From Jiangella aurantiaca (GTDB lineage Bacteria > Actinomycetota > Actinomycetes > Jiangellales > Jiangellaceae), in assembly GCF_004349105.1 (NCBI RefSeq), contig NZ_SMLB01000033.1:1-60549 (forward strand): 60,549 nt of DNA, in the 5' to 3' direction. The notes below the pieces were generated by a model. That model made no database searches. It was not told where the DNA came from and saw nothing but the letters and a program-made list of their open reading frames with translations. Shown here piece after piece: positions 8,851 to 17,251 of the stretch. Numbering within the stretch: position 1 is the stretch's first letter; every line of letters begins with the position of its first letter. The position numbers and the translations under genes are program-made.

Positions 8851-9303
8851 TCAGGCCCGCGCGGATGGGCAACCCGCGATCAGCGCCTCCACCACGGTGA
8901 CATCCGCCGGCAGCCACGGCACACCGGGCCACTCGCCGGGACCGAGCCAGCGCAGCTCGTCGTGGTCCTCCAACGGCGCCGGCACGCCGTCGGCGACGAC
9001 CGCGAACCACAGCCGCATCGTCAGACCCGGCCCGAGCGCCCACCGTCCGTCGTACGGACCGGTGAGCTCCGCGCCGACCTCGACGGCGATGCCGAGCTCC
9101 TCGCGCAGCTCGCGGTGGAGCGCGTCCAGCGGCTGCTCGCCCGGCTCGACCTTGCCGCCGGGGAACTCCCAGCCGCCGGCCAGCTCGGGCGGTTCGCTGC
9201 GCCGCGCGGCCAGCAGCCGGGTGGGCAGCGCGAGGTCGTCGACGATCGCGGCCGCGACGACGAGCCGCTCCGGCGGCGCCTGCTGTTCGCTCATGCGAGA
9301 CAT
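8851..9303 (-). CDS. Nudix hydrolase, MutT/8-oxo-dGTP diphosphatase type
   Basis: The 150-residue protein carries a complete Nudix box: [10 protein letters not shown], then RELREELGI, fitting Gx5Ex7REUxEExGU. The preceding GGWEFPGGK is typical of the MutT/NudG branch that hydrolyses oxidised or modified nucleotides. The substrate is inferred from family resemblance. The start is uncertain between ATG 9303 and ATG 9294; neither has a strong ribosome site. Confidence 0.88.
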   Translation of the reverse strand: MSRMSEQQAPPERLVVAAAIVDDLALPTRLLAARRSEPPELAGGWEFPGGKVEPGEQPLDALHRELREELGIAVEVGAELTGPYDGRWALGPGLTMRLWFAVVADGVPAPLEDHDELRWLGPGEWPGVPWLPADVTVVEALIAGCPSARA

Positions 9304-9530
9304 CTTCGCCCACGGTTCGATTCGGTCACTTCTTTCAGATGGGTGTTCACCGGTATGACCTCGGCACTCTCGGTCGATGACCGCCCTTGTTCACAGGTGT
9401 CTTCCTTGATCGATGTTTGAGATGGGCGGTTCGTGGACAAAACTGGGCGATGGCTACGGAATGTCGGTTCTCGTGAAATGACCGGGACTCGGTGCGCTGC
9501 AGCCGGCCCGGATGGAAAGGATCTGCCCCC

Positions 9531-10469
9531 GTGAGCTCGAACCTGCCGCGATACAGACAACGGCGTGTCCGAGAGGTGCCACTGCTGGTCCGGGCCGGCC
9601 TCGTGCTGCTTGTCGGCTGCCTGGCGGTCGCCGGGCTGGTCCTGGCGATCACGGACGGTCCGCCCGTGCTGCACGCGCGCGCGGAGGGCGGATCGCGGGT
9701 CGACGACTTCACGGGCGACGAGACGCCCAGGCCCGAGTCCGGCACGAGCCCGTCCGGCACTCCCACCGAGCCCGCGGAGACGCCGTCGCCATCCGGGTCG
9801 GAAAGCCCGTCGCCGGAGGAGTCCGACGACACCGACGGCGAGTCGGGCGGCGGCTTCGGCGGGTCCGACGACGACTCCGGGTCGCACGAGGACGACCTCA
9901 CCGCCACGACGCCGCCGCGCGAGCCCGACTCGCCGCGGCCGACGGACTCGCCCGAGCCCACCGACGAGCCGTCCGAGCCGTCGGAAGAGCCGACCGACGA
10001 GCCGTCGGAGGACCCGTCCGACGAGCCCACCGACCAGCCGACGACCGAGCCGTCGGAGGAGCCGACCGAGGATCCCGATCCGCCGCTGATCGACCTGTTC
10101 AGGTCGGAGGAGCAGCTGCTGGAGTCCGCCGACGAGTCGCGTGAGGAGGCCGGCTGCCCGGCGCTGCGGATCGACCCGCGGCTCACCGTCGCCGCCCGCG
10201 AGCACAGCGAGGACATGCGCGAGCGGCTCTACTTCTCCCACGTCAACCCCGACGGCGAGACGCCGCAGGACCGCGCGGCCGACGAGGGCTACACCGCGCC
10301 GGTCGGCGAGAACCTGTCGCACGGGCTGCGCAACGCCGAGCAAGTCGTCCGCGACTGGAAGGGCGAGGAGCGCGACCGGCTGCTCGACTGCTCGTACACG
10401 TCGGCCGGCGTCGGCGTGGAACGTGGTCTGCTCACCTCGTGGTGGACGCTGATGCTGGGCACCGGCTGA
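9531..10469 (+). CDS. Membrane-anchored or secreted CAP/SCP domain protein
   Basis: The 312-residue protein starts at GTG 9531, 10 nt after ggaaagg. A single hydrophobic segment (about 20-40) serves as signal or anchor. It is followed by a long acidic Ser/Pro/Glu spacer with imperfect EPSDEPTD-like repeats (about 55-190), then a CAP domain (LRIDPRLTVAAREHSEDM, FSHVNPDG, GENL). CAP proteins are extracellular and functionally diverse in bacteria. The spacer probably carries the domain through the cell wall. Confidence 0.85.
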   Translation: MSSNLPRYRQRRVREVPLLVRAGLVLLVGCLAVAGLVLAITDGPPVLHARAEGGSRVDDFTGDETPRPESGTSPSGTPTEPAETPSPSGSESPSPEESDDTDGESGGGFGGSDDDSGSHEDDLTATTPPREPDSPRPTDSPEPTDEPSEPSEEPTDEPSEDPSDEPTDQPTTEPSEEPTEDPDPPLIDLFRSEEQLLESADESREEAGCPALRIDPRLTVAAREHSEDMRERLYFSHVNPDGETPQDRAADEGYTAPVGENLSHGLRNAEQVVRDWKGEERDRLLDCSYTSAGVGVERGLLTSWWTLMLGTG

Positions 10470-10530
10470 CGGTGGTCCGGGCGGGTCGCGGCCGCGGAAA
10501 TTCGCTCGCGGCGCAGTGCGGCGCGCCCTT

Positions 10531-10536
10531 ACGGTG
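10531..10536 (+). promoter_or_regulatory. -10 box for leaderless GNAT gene
   Basis: TACGGT ends 6 nt before ATG 10543. Confidence 0.45.
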
Positions 10537-10542
10537 TCCGCC

Positions 10543-11586
10543 ATGAGCACCGTCGACCTCGAGCCGCTCGCGGTCCGGGCCGCGGCGCCGGCCGAACTGC
10601 CCGCGCTGCCCGCCGATGCCGGTCTGAGTTGGCGGCCGCTGACGCCCGGCGACGTCCCCGCCTGGTACGCCCTGTGCTCCGTGGTCGACGACCACGACGA
10701 CGCGATCGAGCGGGTGGCGGAGTATGAGCTGGTCGACCGGTTCAAGGGCACCTGGCGCGACCCGGCTCGCGACAGCATCGCCGGGTTCGACGCCGACGGG
10801 AACGTCCGCGCCTACGCCTGGGTCGACTTCCGATCGGTCACCGAGGGCACGCATGCGCCGACGCTGTTCGGCGCGGTGCATCCGGAGTACCGGCGTCGGG
10901 GGATCGGACAGGCGCTGCTGGCCTGGTCCGAGGCGCGCGGGCGGCAGCAGCTGGCCGCCACCACGGTGAACCTCCCGGCTCGCATCCGGGTGTACGTCGA
11001 CGAGCACCACGCCGCGGCGCGCCGGCTGGCCGAGGCCGCGGGGTTCACGGCCATCCGCTGGTTCGTCGTCATGCGGCGCGACCTCGGTGTCGCGCTACCG
11101 GCCGGCGACGTGCCCGACGGCCTGCGCATCGAGCCGTACTCGAAGGAGCGCGACGAGGACATCCGCGTCACGCACAACGAGTCGTTCGCCCGCGACCACT
11201 GGGGCTCCAGCCCGATCGACGCGGAGGCCTGGGCGCTCAACGTCGTGGGCGGTGAGAAGTTCCGGCCCGACTGGAGCTTCGTGGCCGTCGAGGAGGCCAC
11301 CGGCCGCGTCGTCGGGTACCTCATGTCCGGGGCGTACGACCAGGACTGGGAGCCGCAGGGCTTCACCGAGGGCTGGACCGACCTCGTCTCCGTCCTGCGC
11401 GAGTGGCGTGGCCGCGGGCTTGCGGGCGCCCTGCTCACGGCCGCGATGCGGGCCTACGCCGCCGGTGGCATGCAGTACGCCGGCCTCGACGTCGACACCG
11501 ACAACCCGACCGGCGCGCTCGGCGTCTACACCCGGCTCGGTTACGAGCGCATGCAGGGCAGCCTCCTGCTGACGAAGGAGATCTGA
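10543..11586 (+). CDS. GNAT acetyltransferase with two tandem GNAT domains
   Basis: The 347-residue protein has two acetyl-CoA-binding motifs: HPEYRRRGIGQALL in the N-terminal half and LREWRGRGLAGALL in the C-terminal half, the latter followed by DVDTDNPTGALGVYTRLGYE. This mycothiol-synthase-like tandem architecture is common in actinobacteria, but the substrate cannot be told. ATG 10543 lies 6 nt after TACGGT, so the mRNA is probably leaderless. Confidence 0.85.
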   Translation: MSTVDLEPLAVRAAAPAELPALPADAGLSWRPLTPGDVPAWYALCSVVDDHDDAIERVAEYELVDRFKGTWRDPARDSIAGFDADGNVRAYAWVDFRSVTEGTHAPTLFGAVHPEYRRRGIGQALLAWSEARGRQQLAATTVNLPARIRVYVDEHHAAARRLAEAAGFTAIRWFVVMRRDLGVALPAGDVPDGLRIEPYSKERDEDIRVTHNESFARDHWGSSPIDAEAWALNVVGGEKFRPDWSFVAVEEATGRVVGYLMSGAYDQDWEPQGFTEGWTDLVSVLREWRGRGLAGALLTAAMRAYAAGGMQYAGLDVDTDNPTGALGVYTRLGYERMQGSLLLTKEI

Positions 11587-11590
11587 GCCG

Positions 11591-11611
11591 CTCGCAGTTC
11601 TGAACTGCGAG
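11591..11611. promoter_or_regulatory. 21-bp perfect palindrome, candidate TetR operator
   Basis: ctcgcagttc-t-gaactgcgag has 10-bp arms around one base and lies 42 bp before the TetR gene at 11653. A one-base centre is poor for an RNA hairpin and good for a dimeric repressor, so an autoregulatory operator is the best reading. Confidence 0.6.
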
Positions 11612-11638
11612 GCACTGTCAGTTGACCGTCATCGGCGC

Positions 11639-11644
11639 TACGAT
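11639..11644 (+). promoter_or_regulatory. -10 box for tetR gene
   Basis: TACGAT lies 8 nt before ATG 11653, with the palindromic operator just upstream. Confidence 0.45.
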
Positions 11645-11652
11645 CGGCGCTG

Positions 11653-12261
11653 ATGACCGAGCAGATGACGCGCCCGCTGGGCCTGCGCGAGCGCAAGAAG
11701 CTCAAGGCGATGCGCCACATCCAGCGGGTGGCGCTGGACCTCTTCGACCGCGACGGGTACGCGCACGTCACGATCGAACGCATCGCCGCCGAGGCCGAGG
11801 TGTCGCCGAGCTCGATCTACAGGTATTTCGGCACCAAGGAGATGATCGTCCTCTGGGACGAGTACGACCCGATCATGCTGCAGGCCTTCGACGACCGGCT
11901 GGCGGCGCAGGACCCGATCTCAGCGCTGCGCGAGGTGCTCACGGAGGTCGTCACGGCCGCGATGTTCGACCAGGACGAGCAGTTCATCCGGCGGCGCATG
12001 ACCTACATGATGGAGGAGCCGTCCGTCCGGGCCAGCATGGGCCGGCAGGCCGACGAGACCGCCGTCCAGCTGCGGCAGACCATCGCCAAGCACACCGGCC
12101 GCGACCCCGACGGTCTGGAGCTGCGCGTCGTCACCGTCGCGCTGATCTCCGCGTTCATGGAGGCCATCGCCTACTGGCACGACTCCGGGTACCGTGACTC
12201 ACTGAGAGAGATCGTCGACGGCGCGCTGGACGTCATCGAGCGCGGGCTGCGGGTGGGGTGA
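11653..12261 (+). CDS. TetR/AcrR-family transcriptional regulator
   Basis: The 202-residue protein has an N-terminal HTH (IQRVALDLFDRDGYAHVTIERIAAEAEVSPSSIYRYFGTKE, read across residues about 23-62) and an all-helical ligand domain. The HTH matches the TetR signature closely. A perfect palindrome upstream suggests autorepression. The convergent hydrolase gene starting at 13091 may or may not be a target. The ligand is unknown. Confidence 0.9.
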   Translation: MTEQMTRPLGLRERKKLKAMRHIQRVALDLFDRDGYAHVTIERIAAEAEVSPSSIYRYFGTKEMIVLWDEYDPIMLQAFDDRLAAQDPISALREVLTEVVTAAMFDQDEQFIRRRMTYMMEEPSVRASMGRQADETAVQLRQTIAKHTGRDPDGLELRVVTVALISAFMEAIAYWHDSGYRDSLREIVDGALDVIERGLRVG

Positions 12262-12275
12262 ACCGTCTCCCCGAT

Positions 12276-13091
12276 TCAGCGGGCCAGCCGGGCGCGCTCG
12301 AGGAAGGTGAGCACGGCGGCGTTGAACGCGGCCGGCTGTTCCATCGTCAGCGTGTGGCCGGTCCCGGGGACGACGGCGCTGGCGGCGAACTGCGCCTCGG
12401 CCTCGATGCGGCCGGCCACCGTGTGGATGTCGGACGAGTCGAGGTCGCCGACCAGCACCAGCAGCGGCGTCGTCAGCTCACCGAGCCGTTCCAGCGCGCC
12501 AAGCTCGCGCAGCGCCCCCGACCCCGACGCGTGCGCGTCGACGACGTCGCGGGCCATCTGCCGGCAGCGCTCCCGCACCTGCGGGTCGAGCGCGCCTGGC
12601 GCCCGCTGCGGGCCGTCGACCCACGCGCGCAAGAAGAACTCCACGTACTCGTCGACATCGCGGGCCTGCGCGGCCTCGGCCTGCTGCCGCATGAGCGCGA
12701 GGATGGCCGGGTCGGTGAACTGCATGCCGCTCACACCGGGACTGGCCAGCACCATCATTTCGACGGCGTCCGGGTACGCCAGCGCGAAGTCGATCGCCGT
12801 CCGCGCCCCGTACGACAGCCCGACGAGCGACGCCCTGCTCACGTCCAGGCCGGCGAGCAGCTCACGGAGGTCCTCGTACGCCGCGAAGTCCGACTTCGGC
12901 GTGGACGATCGGCCGTGCCCGCGGGCGTCGTACCGGATGACCCGGTAGCCGGCGCGGACGAACGGCGCCACCTGGCCCTCCCACATGCGGTGGTCGAGGG
13001 ACCCGCTGTGCAGCAGGACCAGCGGATGCCCGGCACCCCGCTCGTCGAAGTACAGCTCGCCGTCGCGGACCGGGACTCGGCCACTGGTCAT
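12276..13091 (-). CDS. Alpha/beta-fold hydrolase
   Basis: This 271-residue hydrolase has an oxyanion HSGS loop, nucleophile elbow GLSYG, acid loop VLVGDLDSSD and catalytic His in GTGHTLTME. It resembles 3-oxoadipate enol-lactonase-type and haloperoxidase-type enzymes, but the substrate is unknown. ATG 13091 is chosen because gggag sits 9 nt upstream. It ends 14 nt from the convergent TetR gene. No signal peptide is seen, so it is cytoplasmic. Confidence 0.88.
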   Translation of the reverse strand: MTSGRVPVRDGELYFDERGAGHPLVLLHSGSLDHRMWEGQVAPFVRAGYRVIRYDARGHGRSSTPKSDFAAYEDLRELLAGLDVSRASLVGLSYGARTAIDFALAYPDAVEMMVLASPGVSGMQFTDPAILALMRQQAEAAQARDVDEYVEFFLRAWVDGPQRAPGALDPQVRERCRQMARDVVDAHASGSGALRELGALERLGELTTPLLVLVGDLDSSDIHTVAGRIEAEAQFAASAVVPGTGHTLTMEQPAAFNAAVLTFLERARLAR

Positions 13092-13301
13092 TGCACGCAT
13101 CTCCCGTTCGGTCGTCGGTGAGCCAAGGCGACCCTGACGCAAGGTATGACACCACGAGACGACCTCGGTAGCGTCGTCCATCTCGTGGGCACCCCACGGC
13201 TGCGGCCGGGCTTGCAGGAACAACTGTGTCGGACCGAGCCGCGATGATGGGCGGGATTGCTCGGTTCGGGTGGTCTTTTTCGGGTTGACGAGAGGTGGTC
13301 C

Positions 13302-14642
13302 GTGTTCGCGCACGACGGCGACCGGCAGCGGCCGGTGACAGCTCAGGTCGTGGCCGAGTGGCTGCTCGCTGTGGCCACCGACGGCCTGCGCCGCGGGCCC
13401 GACGGTGTCGCCGCCGGCGTCCGCGCGGTGTCGGCCGCCGTCCCGGCCCGTCTGGTGGATGCGGCGGTGGCCCAGGTCCTGCGCGCCCAGGTCGACCGCC
13501 TCTGGGCGTCCGGCTGGCTCCCCGTCGATCTCTACGAGGTCACCCGGCGCCAGGCATCGGCGCCTGCCCTTGTTGTCGCCGCCGACGCCATGGCCGACGC
13601 CGCGGCCCAGTACCCCGCTGCAGCGACGCATCGGCGCTGGCTGGCGCAGCTGGACGAGGTCGGCGCGGAGCCGTGGTGGGACCGTGCCGCTCCCTATCCC
13701 GCGCAATGGGCCGACCACCACGGCATCGAGCGGTCGGCGTTGCTCGAGGCGGCGCTCGAACTGGTGGGTGTTGCCCTTCGGTTGCCGGCACTGCAGCTGA
13801 TCCTCCCGCCGCCCGGACACGCGACCGCCGCGCCGCCTGATGCCGACGACGCTGCTGCGCGTCTGCGGGCCACCGCCGGGAACGGCGACCCGCATGGGTC
13901 GGCCGCCGACACTGGTGGTCCCGACCGTCCGCGCCCGTCGCCCGAGAAGGTGCTCGGCCGGGTGCGCGCCCTGCTGGCCAAGGCCGAGTCGACGCCCTAT
14001 CCGGAGGAGGCCGAGGCGCTGTCGGCGAAGGCGCAGGAGCTGATGAGCCGCTACTCCATCGAGCAAGCGCTCGCCGACGCCGTCACACCCGAATGCCGCA
14101 CCACCGTCGCGTCGGCGCGTCGCATCTGGCTGGACGCTCCGTACGTCGGTCCGAAGACGCTGCTGGTCGCCGAGGTCGGCTCGGCCAACCACTGCCGCAC
14201 TGTCTCCAGCGAGAAGCTCGGCTTCGTCACCGTCCTCGGCACCGACTTCGACCTCGAGGTCGTGGAGGTGCTGTCCACCTCGCTGCTGGTCCAGGCCGCC
14301 CGGGCGATGCTGGCGACCGGCTCCCAGTACTCCCGCCTCGGCACGTCGCGTACCCGGTCGTTCCGGCACTCGTTCCTGCTGTCGTACGCCACCCGCATCG
14401 GCGAACGGCTCCGCGACGCAGCCGCCCATACCGCCGCAGCCGCCGGAACCGACCTCGTCCCGGTCTTCGCCGACCGCTCCCGAGCCGTCGACACGCTGTT
14501 CGACTCGCTGTTCGCCTCCACCACCGTCCGCCGCTCGTTCTCGGCCGGCAATGCGGCGGGCTGGGGCGCCGGCCGAAGCGCCGCCGACCGCGCAGTGCTC
14601 ACTACGGAGCGCCGCGCGGTCCGGCAGGCTCGCAGGCCCTGA
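13302..14642 (+). CDS. DUF2786 domain protein
   Basis: The 446-residue protein starts at GTG 13302, with agagg 6 nt upstream. The central block EKVLGRVRALLAKAESTPYPEEAEALSAKAQELMSRY (about 209-245) is a typical DUF2786 motif. The following region (VGSANHCRTV, LGTDFDLEVVEVLSTSL) matches the conserved domain that usually follows it. The N-terminal 200 residues are helical with no motif I recognise. The family is widespread in actinobacteria; its function is undetermined. Confidence 0.82.
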   Translation: MFAHDGDRQRPVTAQVVAEWLLAVATDGLRRGPDGVAAGVRAVSAAVPARLVDAAVAQVLRAQVDRLWASGWLPVDLYEVTRRQASAPALVVAADAMADAAAQYPAAATHRRWLAQLDEVGAEPWWDRAAPYPAQWADHHGIERSALLEAALELVGVALRLPALQLILPPPGHATAAPPDADDAAARLRATAGNGDPHGSAADTGGPDRPRPSPEKVLGRVRALLAKAESTPYPEEAEALSAKAQELMSRYSIEQALADAVTPECRTTVASARRIWLDAPYVGPKTLLVAEVGSANHCRTVSSEKLGFVTVLGTDFDLEVVEVLSTSLLVQAARAMLATGSQYSRLGTSRTRSFRHSFLLSYATRIGERLRDAAAHTAAAAGTDLVPVFADRSRAVDTLFDSLFASTTVRRSFSAGNAAGWGAGRSAADRAVLTTERRAVRQARRP

Positions 14643-14713
14643 CCCGCCGCTTGCCACAAGTTGACGGCGAGCCTCTTGGCCTCGCCCCGGCCGTGGGTCG
14701 GAGCCGCGCCGGA

Positions 14714-15547
14714 TCATCTCTGTCCGGCGGTTTCGGCGAGTTCGACCCGGGCGACCAGCCAGCCACCGGCCGCGGCGCGATAGCTGAGGCCGACCTCCAG
14801 CACCATGCCGGTGTCGTAGGTCAGCCTGCCGTGCGCCTGCGCCGCCGGGCCGGGGTCGGCCACCTCGATCTCGACGAGTTCGCCGGTGGGGATCGTATCG
14901 ATGGCGACATCGCGATACTCGGCGGCCTGCTCCGGCGTGAGCCACGACGACATCGCCGCGAACCAGGCATCGCGGCCGACGCTCGTGCGGGTGAACGCGA
15001 GTCCGAAGCCGCGCGTCACCTCCGACCATCCAGCCGGTACGCCACCGGCGTCCTTGGATGACGGCGGTGCGCGGTCGCCGGCTCCACCGTCGTCCGCGGC
15101 ACTACCAGTGCCGTGCTCGCCGTCCGGAGCGCTGCTGCCGCCACCACCGTCGCCATTGGGAGGTGTGCTTGTGATCGGTCCGGTCGGTTGGGCGAGCGGC
15201 ACGTCGGTGGCCGCCGCTTCCGGTGGCAGGATCGCCTCGGACGACGGGCCGGAGGTCAGGATCGCCGCGATGATTGCCGCGCCGCCCACCGCGACCGCCA
15301 TCACGAGCAGCCAGAGCATCTGCTCGAGCCGACGGTGTCGCGCGGCCGGGTCGCGGGACGAGCCCAGCGTCGTCCAGGCGCCATCATCCGGTGCGGTCGC
15401 CGGGTCAGGCGGCAAGACCCTCCGCGGCGGCCGCACCGGCGCACTGTTCCCCTCTTCCCTTGCGTGGATCCCGGCCGCCTGGGACCTCGCGGTCGGCGGC
15501 TGGCTAGGGTGAGGCGCGCCGACGTCAGGAGTGTCGGTCCCGGCCAT
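14714..15547 (-). CDS. Single-pass membrane protein with extracytoplasmic domain, unknown function
   Basis: The 277-residue protein has a Pro-rich cytoplasmic N-terminus, one membrane helix (LWLLVMAVAVGGAAIIAAIL, about 87-108), a Gly/Ser linker and a C-terminal domain of about 110 residues (RDAWFAAMSSWLTPEQAAEYRDV) that resembles accessory domains of secretion or transfer proteins only loosely. ATG 15547 has ggaaggg 8 nt upstream. The N-terminal stretch PTARSQAAGIHAREEG is encoded by a copy of the dispersed repeat also found at 3.1 and 45.3 kb. I do not recognise the family. Confidence 0.7.
   Translation of the reverse strand: MAGTDTPDVGAPHPSQPPTARSQAAGIHAREEGNSAPVRPPRRVLPPDPATAPDDGAWTTLGSSRDPAARHRRLEQMLWLLVMAVAVGGAAIIAAILTSGPSSEAILPPEAAATDVPLAQPTGPITSTPPNGDGGGGSSAPDGEHGTGSAADDGGAGDRAPPSSKDAGGVPAGWSEVTRGFGLAFTRTSVGRDAWFAAMSSWLTPEQAAEYRDVAIDTIPTGELVEIEVADPGPAAQAHGRLTYDTGMVLEVGLSYRAAAGGWLVARVELAETAGQR
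15447..15506 (+). repeat. Dispersed repeat copy inside a membrane-protein gene
   Basis: gccgcctgggacctcgcggtc (15474-15494) is identical over 21 bases to 3133-3153, with looser similarity on both sides. Here the repeat is antisense to the gene that contains it and encodes part of a disordered N-terminal tail. Confidence 0.65.
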
Positions 15548-15715
15548 GTCCGTCACCCTTCCGTCGACGCGCCTCACCTTCTATGGGTGCTTTCGCGAAG
15601 CCGAATGTGACAGCGCCGGCGAAATTTCTCTGATCGATTTCCGGGAGCGCTGCGTCAGTCCAGGCCGACGGCGTCGGCGAGGGCGTCCATCTCCAGCGCC
15701 AGGACCGCGGCCGGC

Positions 15716-16015
15716 CGGGTCTGGCATCTGCCGACGGCTCCGGCGGTGTCGACGCGGCGGGTGCACGAGCTGATCGCCGAGGTCACGGGCCGTCCCCTCG
15801 CTGTCGACGTGCTGGCCGAGCCGCGGCCGTGGGGACCGTTCGACGACGTGTTCATGGCCGAGTATGCGAAGCTCTTCTACCAGTACCTCGAGCCGCAGGT
15901 CATGGACTCGTCGACGTTCGAGCAGGCCTTCGGCGTGCAGCCGACGCCGCTCGCCGCCGCGGTGGCCGAGACCGTCGCCTGGTACCCCGCGACGCTGCGC
16001 CCGGCCGCCGGCTGA
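15716..16015 (+). pseudogene. C-terminal remnant of an NAD(P)-dependent epimerase/SDR
   Basis: The frame reads RVWHLPTAPAVSTRRVHE, then FYQYLEPQVMDSSTFEQAF, GVQPTPLAAAVAETVAWYP and the stop. This is the substrate-domain end of extended SDR/epimerase proteins. No Rossmann GxxGxxG half exists upstream; instead the sequence runs into the divergent membrane-protein promoter region. A short downstream frame starting at GTG 15746 could be translated, but a decayed gene is more likely. Confidence 0.65.
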
Positions 16016-16054
16016 CCCTCGACCTTGTCGGACCCGCGCGCCACAATGCGTCGC

Positions 16055-16417
16055 ATGGTGACGATCGACGACGTGCGGCGGCACGCGCTGTCGCTGCCCC
16101 GGACCACCGAGGGACTGGTCCGCGACAGCGTGAAGTTCCGAATCGGCAGCATCGTGTACGCGGCGGTCTCACCCGACGAGACGATCATGGGATTCGGCTA
16201 CCCCAGAGAGGAGCGGGCCGACCTCGTCGCGTCCGATCCGTCGAAGTTCCTCATGCCGCTGAAGTCGGACGAGCGGTACCAGTGGGTGCGGGTGCGGCTG
16301 GCCGCCATCGACGAGGACGAGATGCGCGAGCTGCTCACCGACGCCTGGCGCATGTGTGTGCCGAAGAAGGTGGCGGCCGCCTACGACGAGTTCGGCACGG
16401 AGGTCCCGCCGGGCTGA
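16055..16417 (+). CDS. MmcQ/YjbR-family protein
   Basis: The 120-residue protein matches the MmcQ/YjbR (DUF419) fold: DDVRRHALSLPRT at the start, FRIGSIVYAAV, and a C-terminal SDERYQWVRVRL with a helical end. The family has a CyaY-like fold and is thought to bind DNA; the role is unproven. ATG 16055 lies 7 nt after CACAAT, a plausible leaderless start; ATG 16046 is an alternative. Its 3' end overlaps the convergent TadG-like gene by 37 bp. Confidence 0.82.
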   Translation: MVTIDDVRRHALSLPRTTEGLVRDSVKFRIGSIVYAAVSPDETIMGFGYPREERADLVASDPSKFLMPLKSDERYQWVRVRLAAIDEDEMRELLTDAWRMCVPKKVAAAYDEFGTEVPPG

Positions 16418-16818
16418 CCGGCTAGTCCAGTCACGATCTCGACGCTGGCCTCGCCGGTTGCCTCCAGGGTCGTGATCCCGATGAGCGGCAGGATCGCCGC
16501 CTGCTCGGTCGCCTCGGTCCGCACGACGATCGTGCTGCCGTCGACGGTGACCGTGCCGCTGATGCCGGCGGTGGCGAGATGCTCGCGAGCCGCGGCGACC
16601 GCCCGGGCCCGGTGGATGCCCGGCGACCCGATCAGCGTCGACCCGTCGATCTCCTGGCCCGCCGCTCTGGCCGCCTCGGCTGCGACAGCATCGGCGCGCT
16701 GCTGCGCGGTCAGCTGCCGCCGTCCGTCGTAGACGATGCCGGCCATCGCCAGCAACGCGATGGTCACGACCGCGAAGATCAGAGTGAAGCTGCCGGTCTG
16801 GTCGTTCAGGCGGCGCAT
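16381..16818 (-). CDS. TadG-like pilus assembly protein
   Basis: The 145-residue protein begins MRRLNDQTGSFTLIFAVVTIALLAMAGIVYDGRRQL, a TadG/Rv3654c-like N-terminus with one membrane helix, followed by AARAAGQ and a short beta-rich exported part. The start has gaggtga just upstream, inside the end of the preceding TadE-like gene. It is the last gene of the minus-strand Tad operon. It is far shorter than proteobacterial TadG, as is usual for actinobacterial versions. Confidence 0.82.
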   Translation of the reverse strand: MRRLNDQTGSFTLIFAVVTIALLAMAGIVYDGRRQLTAQQRADAVAAEAARAAGQEIDGSTLIGSPGIHRARAVAAAREHLATAGISGTVTVDGSTIVVRTEATEQAAILPLIGITTLEATGEASVEIVTGLAGQPGGTSVPNSS

Positions 16819-16822
16819 CGGC

Positions 16823-17251
16823 TCACCTCTCCCGGTAGGTGTCGACGGGGCTGACGGCGGTCGCCGTGAGCGTGATGGCAGGCACGGCCAGCGGCAGGTC
16901 CGCGACCCGCAGTGGGCAACGGACGGTGACGGTGACGCGGCCGCGCTGCCCGGGCGGTGCCCGCAGTCCGGACACGTCCACGTCGATCTCGGTGCGAATG
17001 CACGACAGTCCCTGATCGGTCAGAGCGGCGCGAGCGACCTCGGCCGCGGCATCGCGACCGGCCGACGGGGTCCGCTGCAACGAGGCGGCCCGGGCGCCCT
17101 CGGCGGCAGCCTGATCGACCGCTCCGTCCGCGATGGCGTGCCGGCCGGCCAGCGCGATCAGCGCGATGAGCAGGAGCAGGCCCGGTGCCAGGATGGCGAG
17201 CTCTAGTGTGGCCGAGCCACGGTCCGGCCCACCGGCGGCGCCACGGCTCAT
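16823..17251 (-). CDS. TadE-like pseudopilin
   Basis: The 142-residue protein begins with a prepilin-like segment DRGSATLELAILAPGLLLL, in which Glu follows a short leader before a hydrophobic helix, then AAAEGARAAS typical of TadE. ATG 17251 overlaps the upstream stop as ATGA. An in-frame ATG 17263 also exists. It would be processed by a TadV-type peptidase that is not encoded in this window, and would sit in the membrane or pilus. Confidence 0.85.
   Translation of the reverse strand: MSRGAAGGPDRGSATLELAILAPGLLLLIALIALAGRHAIADGAVDQAAAEGARAASLQRTPSAGRDAAAEVARAALTDQGLSCIRTEIDVDVSGLRAPPGQRGRVTVTVRCPLRVADLPLAVPAITLTATAVSPVDTYRER

Noticed and set aside
9951-10085. Possible tandem-repeat array or CRISPR-like pattern
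   Set aside because: The repetition is the Pro/Ser/Glu coding spacer of the CAP protein; there are no constant repeats with unique spacers.
13092-15029. N-terminal extension of the hydrolase (12276-13091) by about 640 codons
   Set aside because: The extension crosses the DUF2786 gene on the other strand and has no domain; ATG 13091 has a proper ribosome site.
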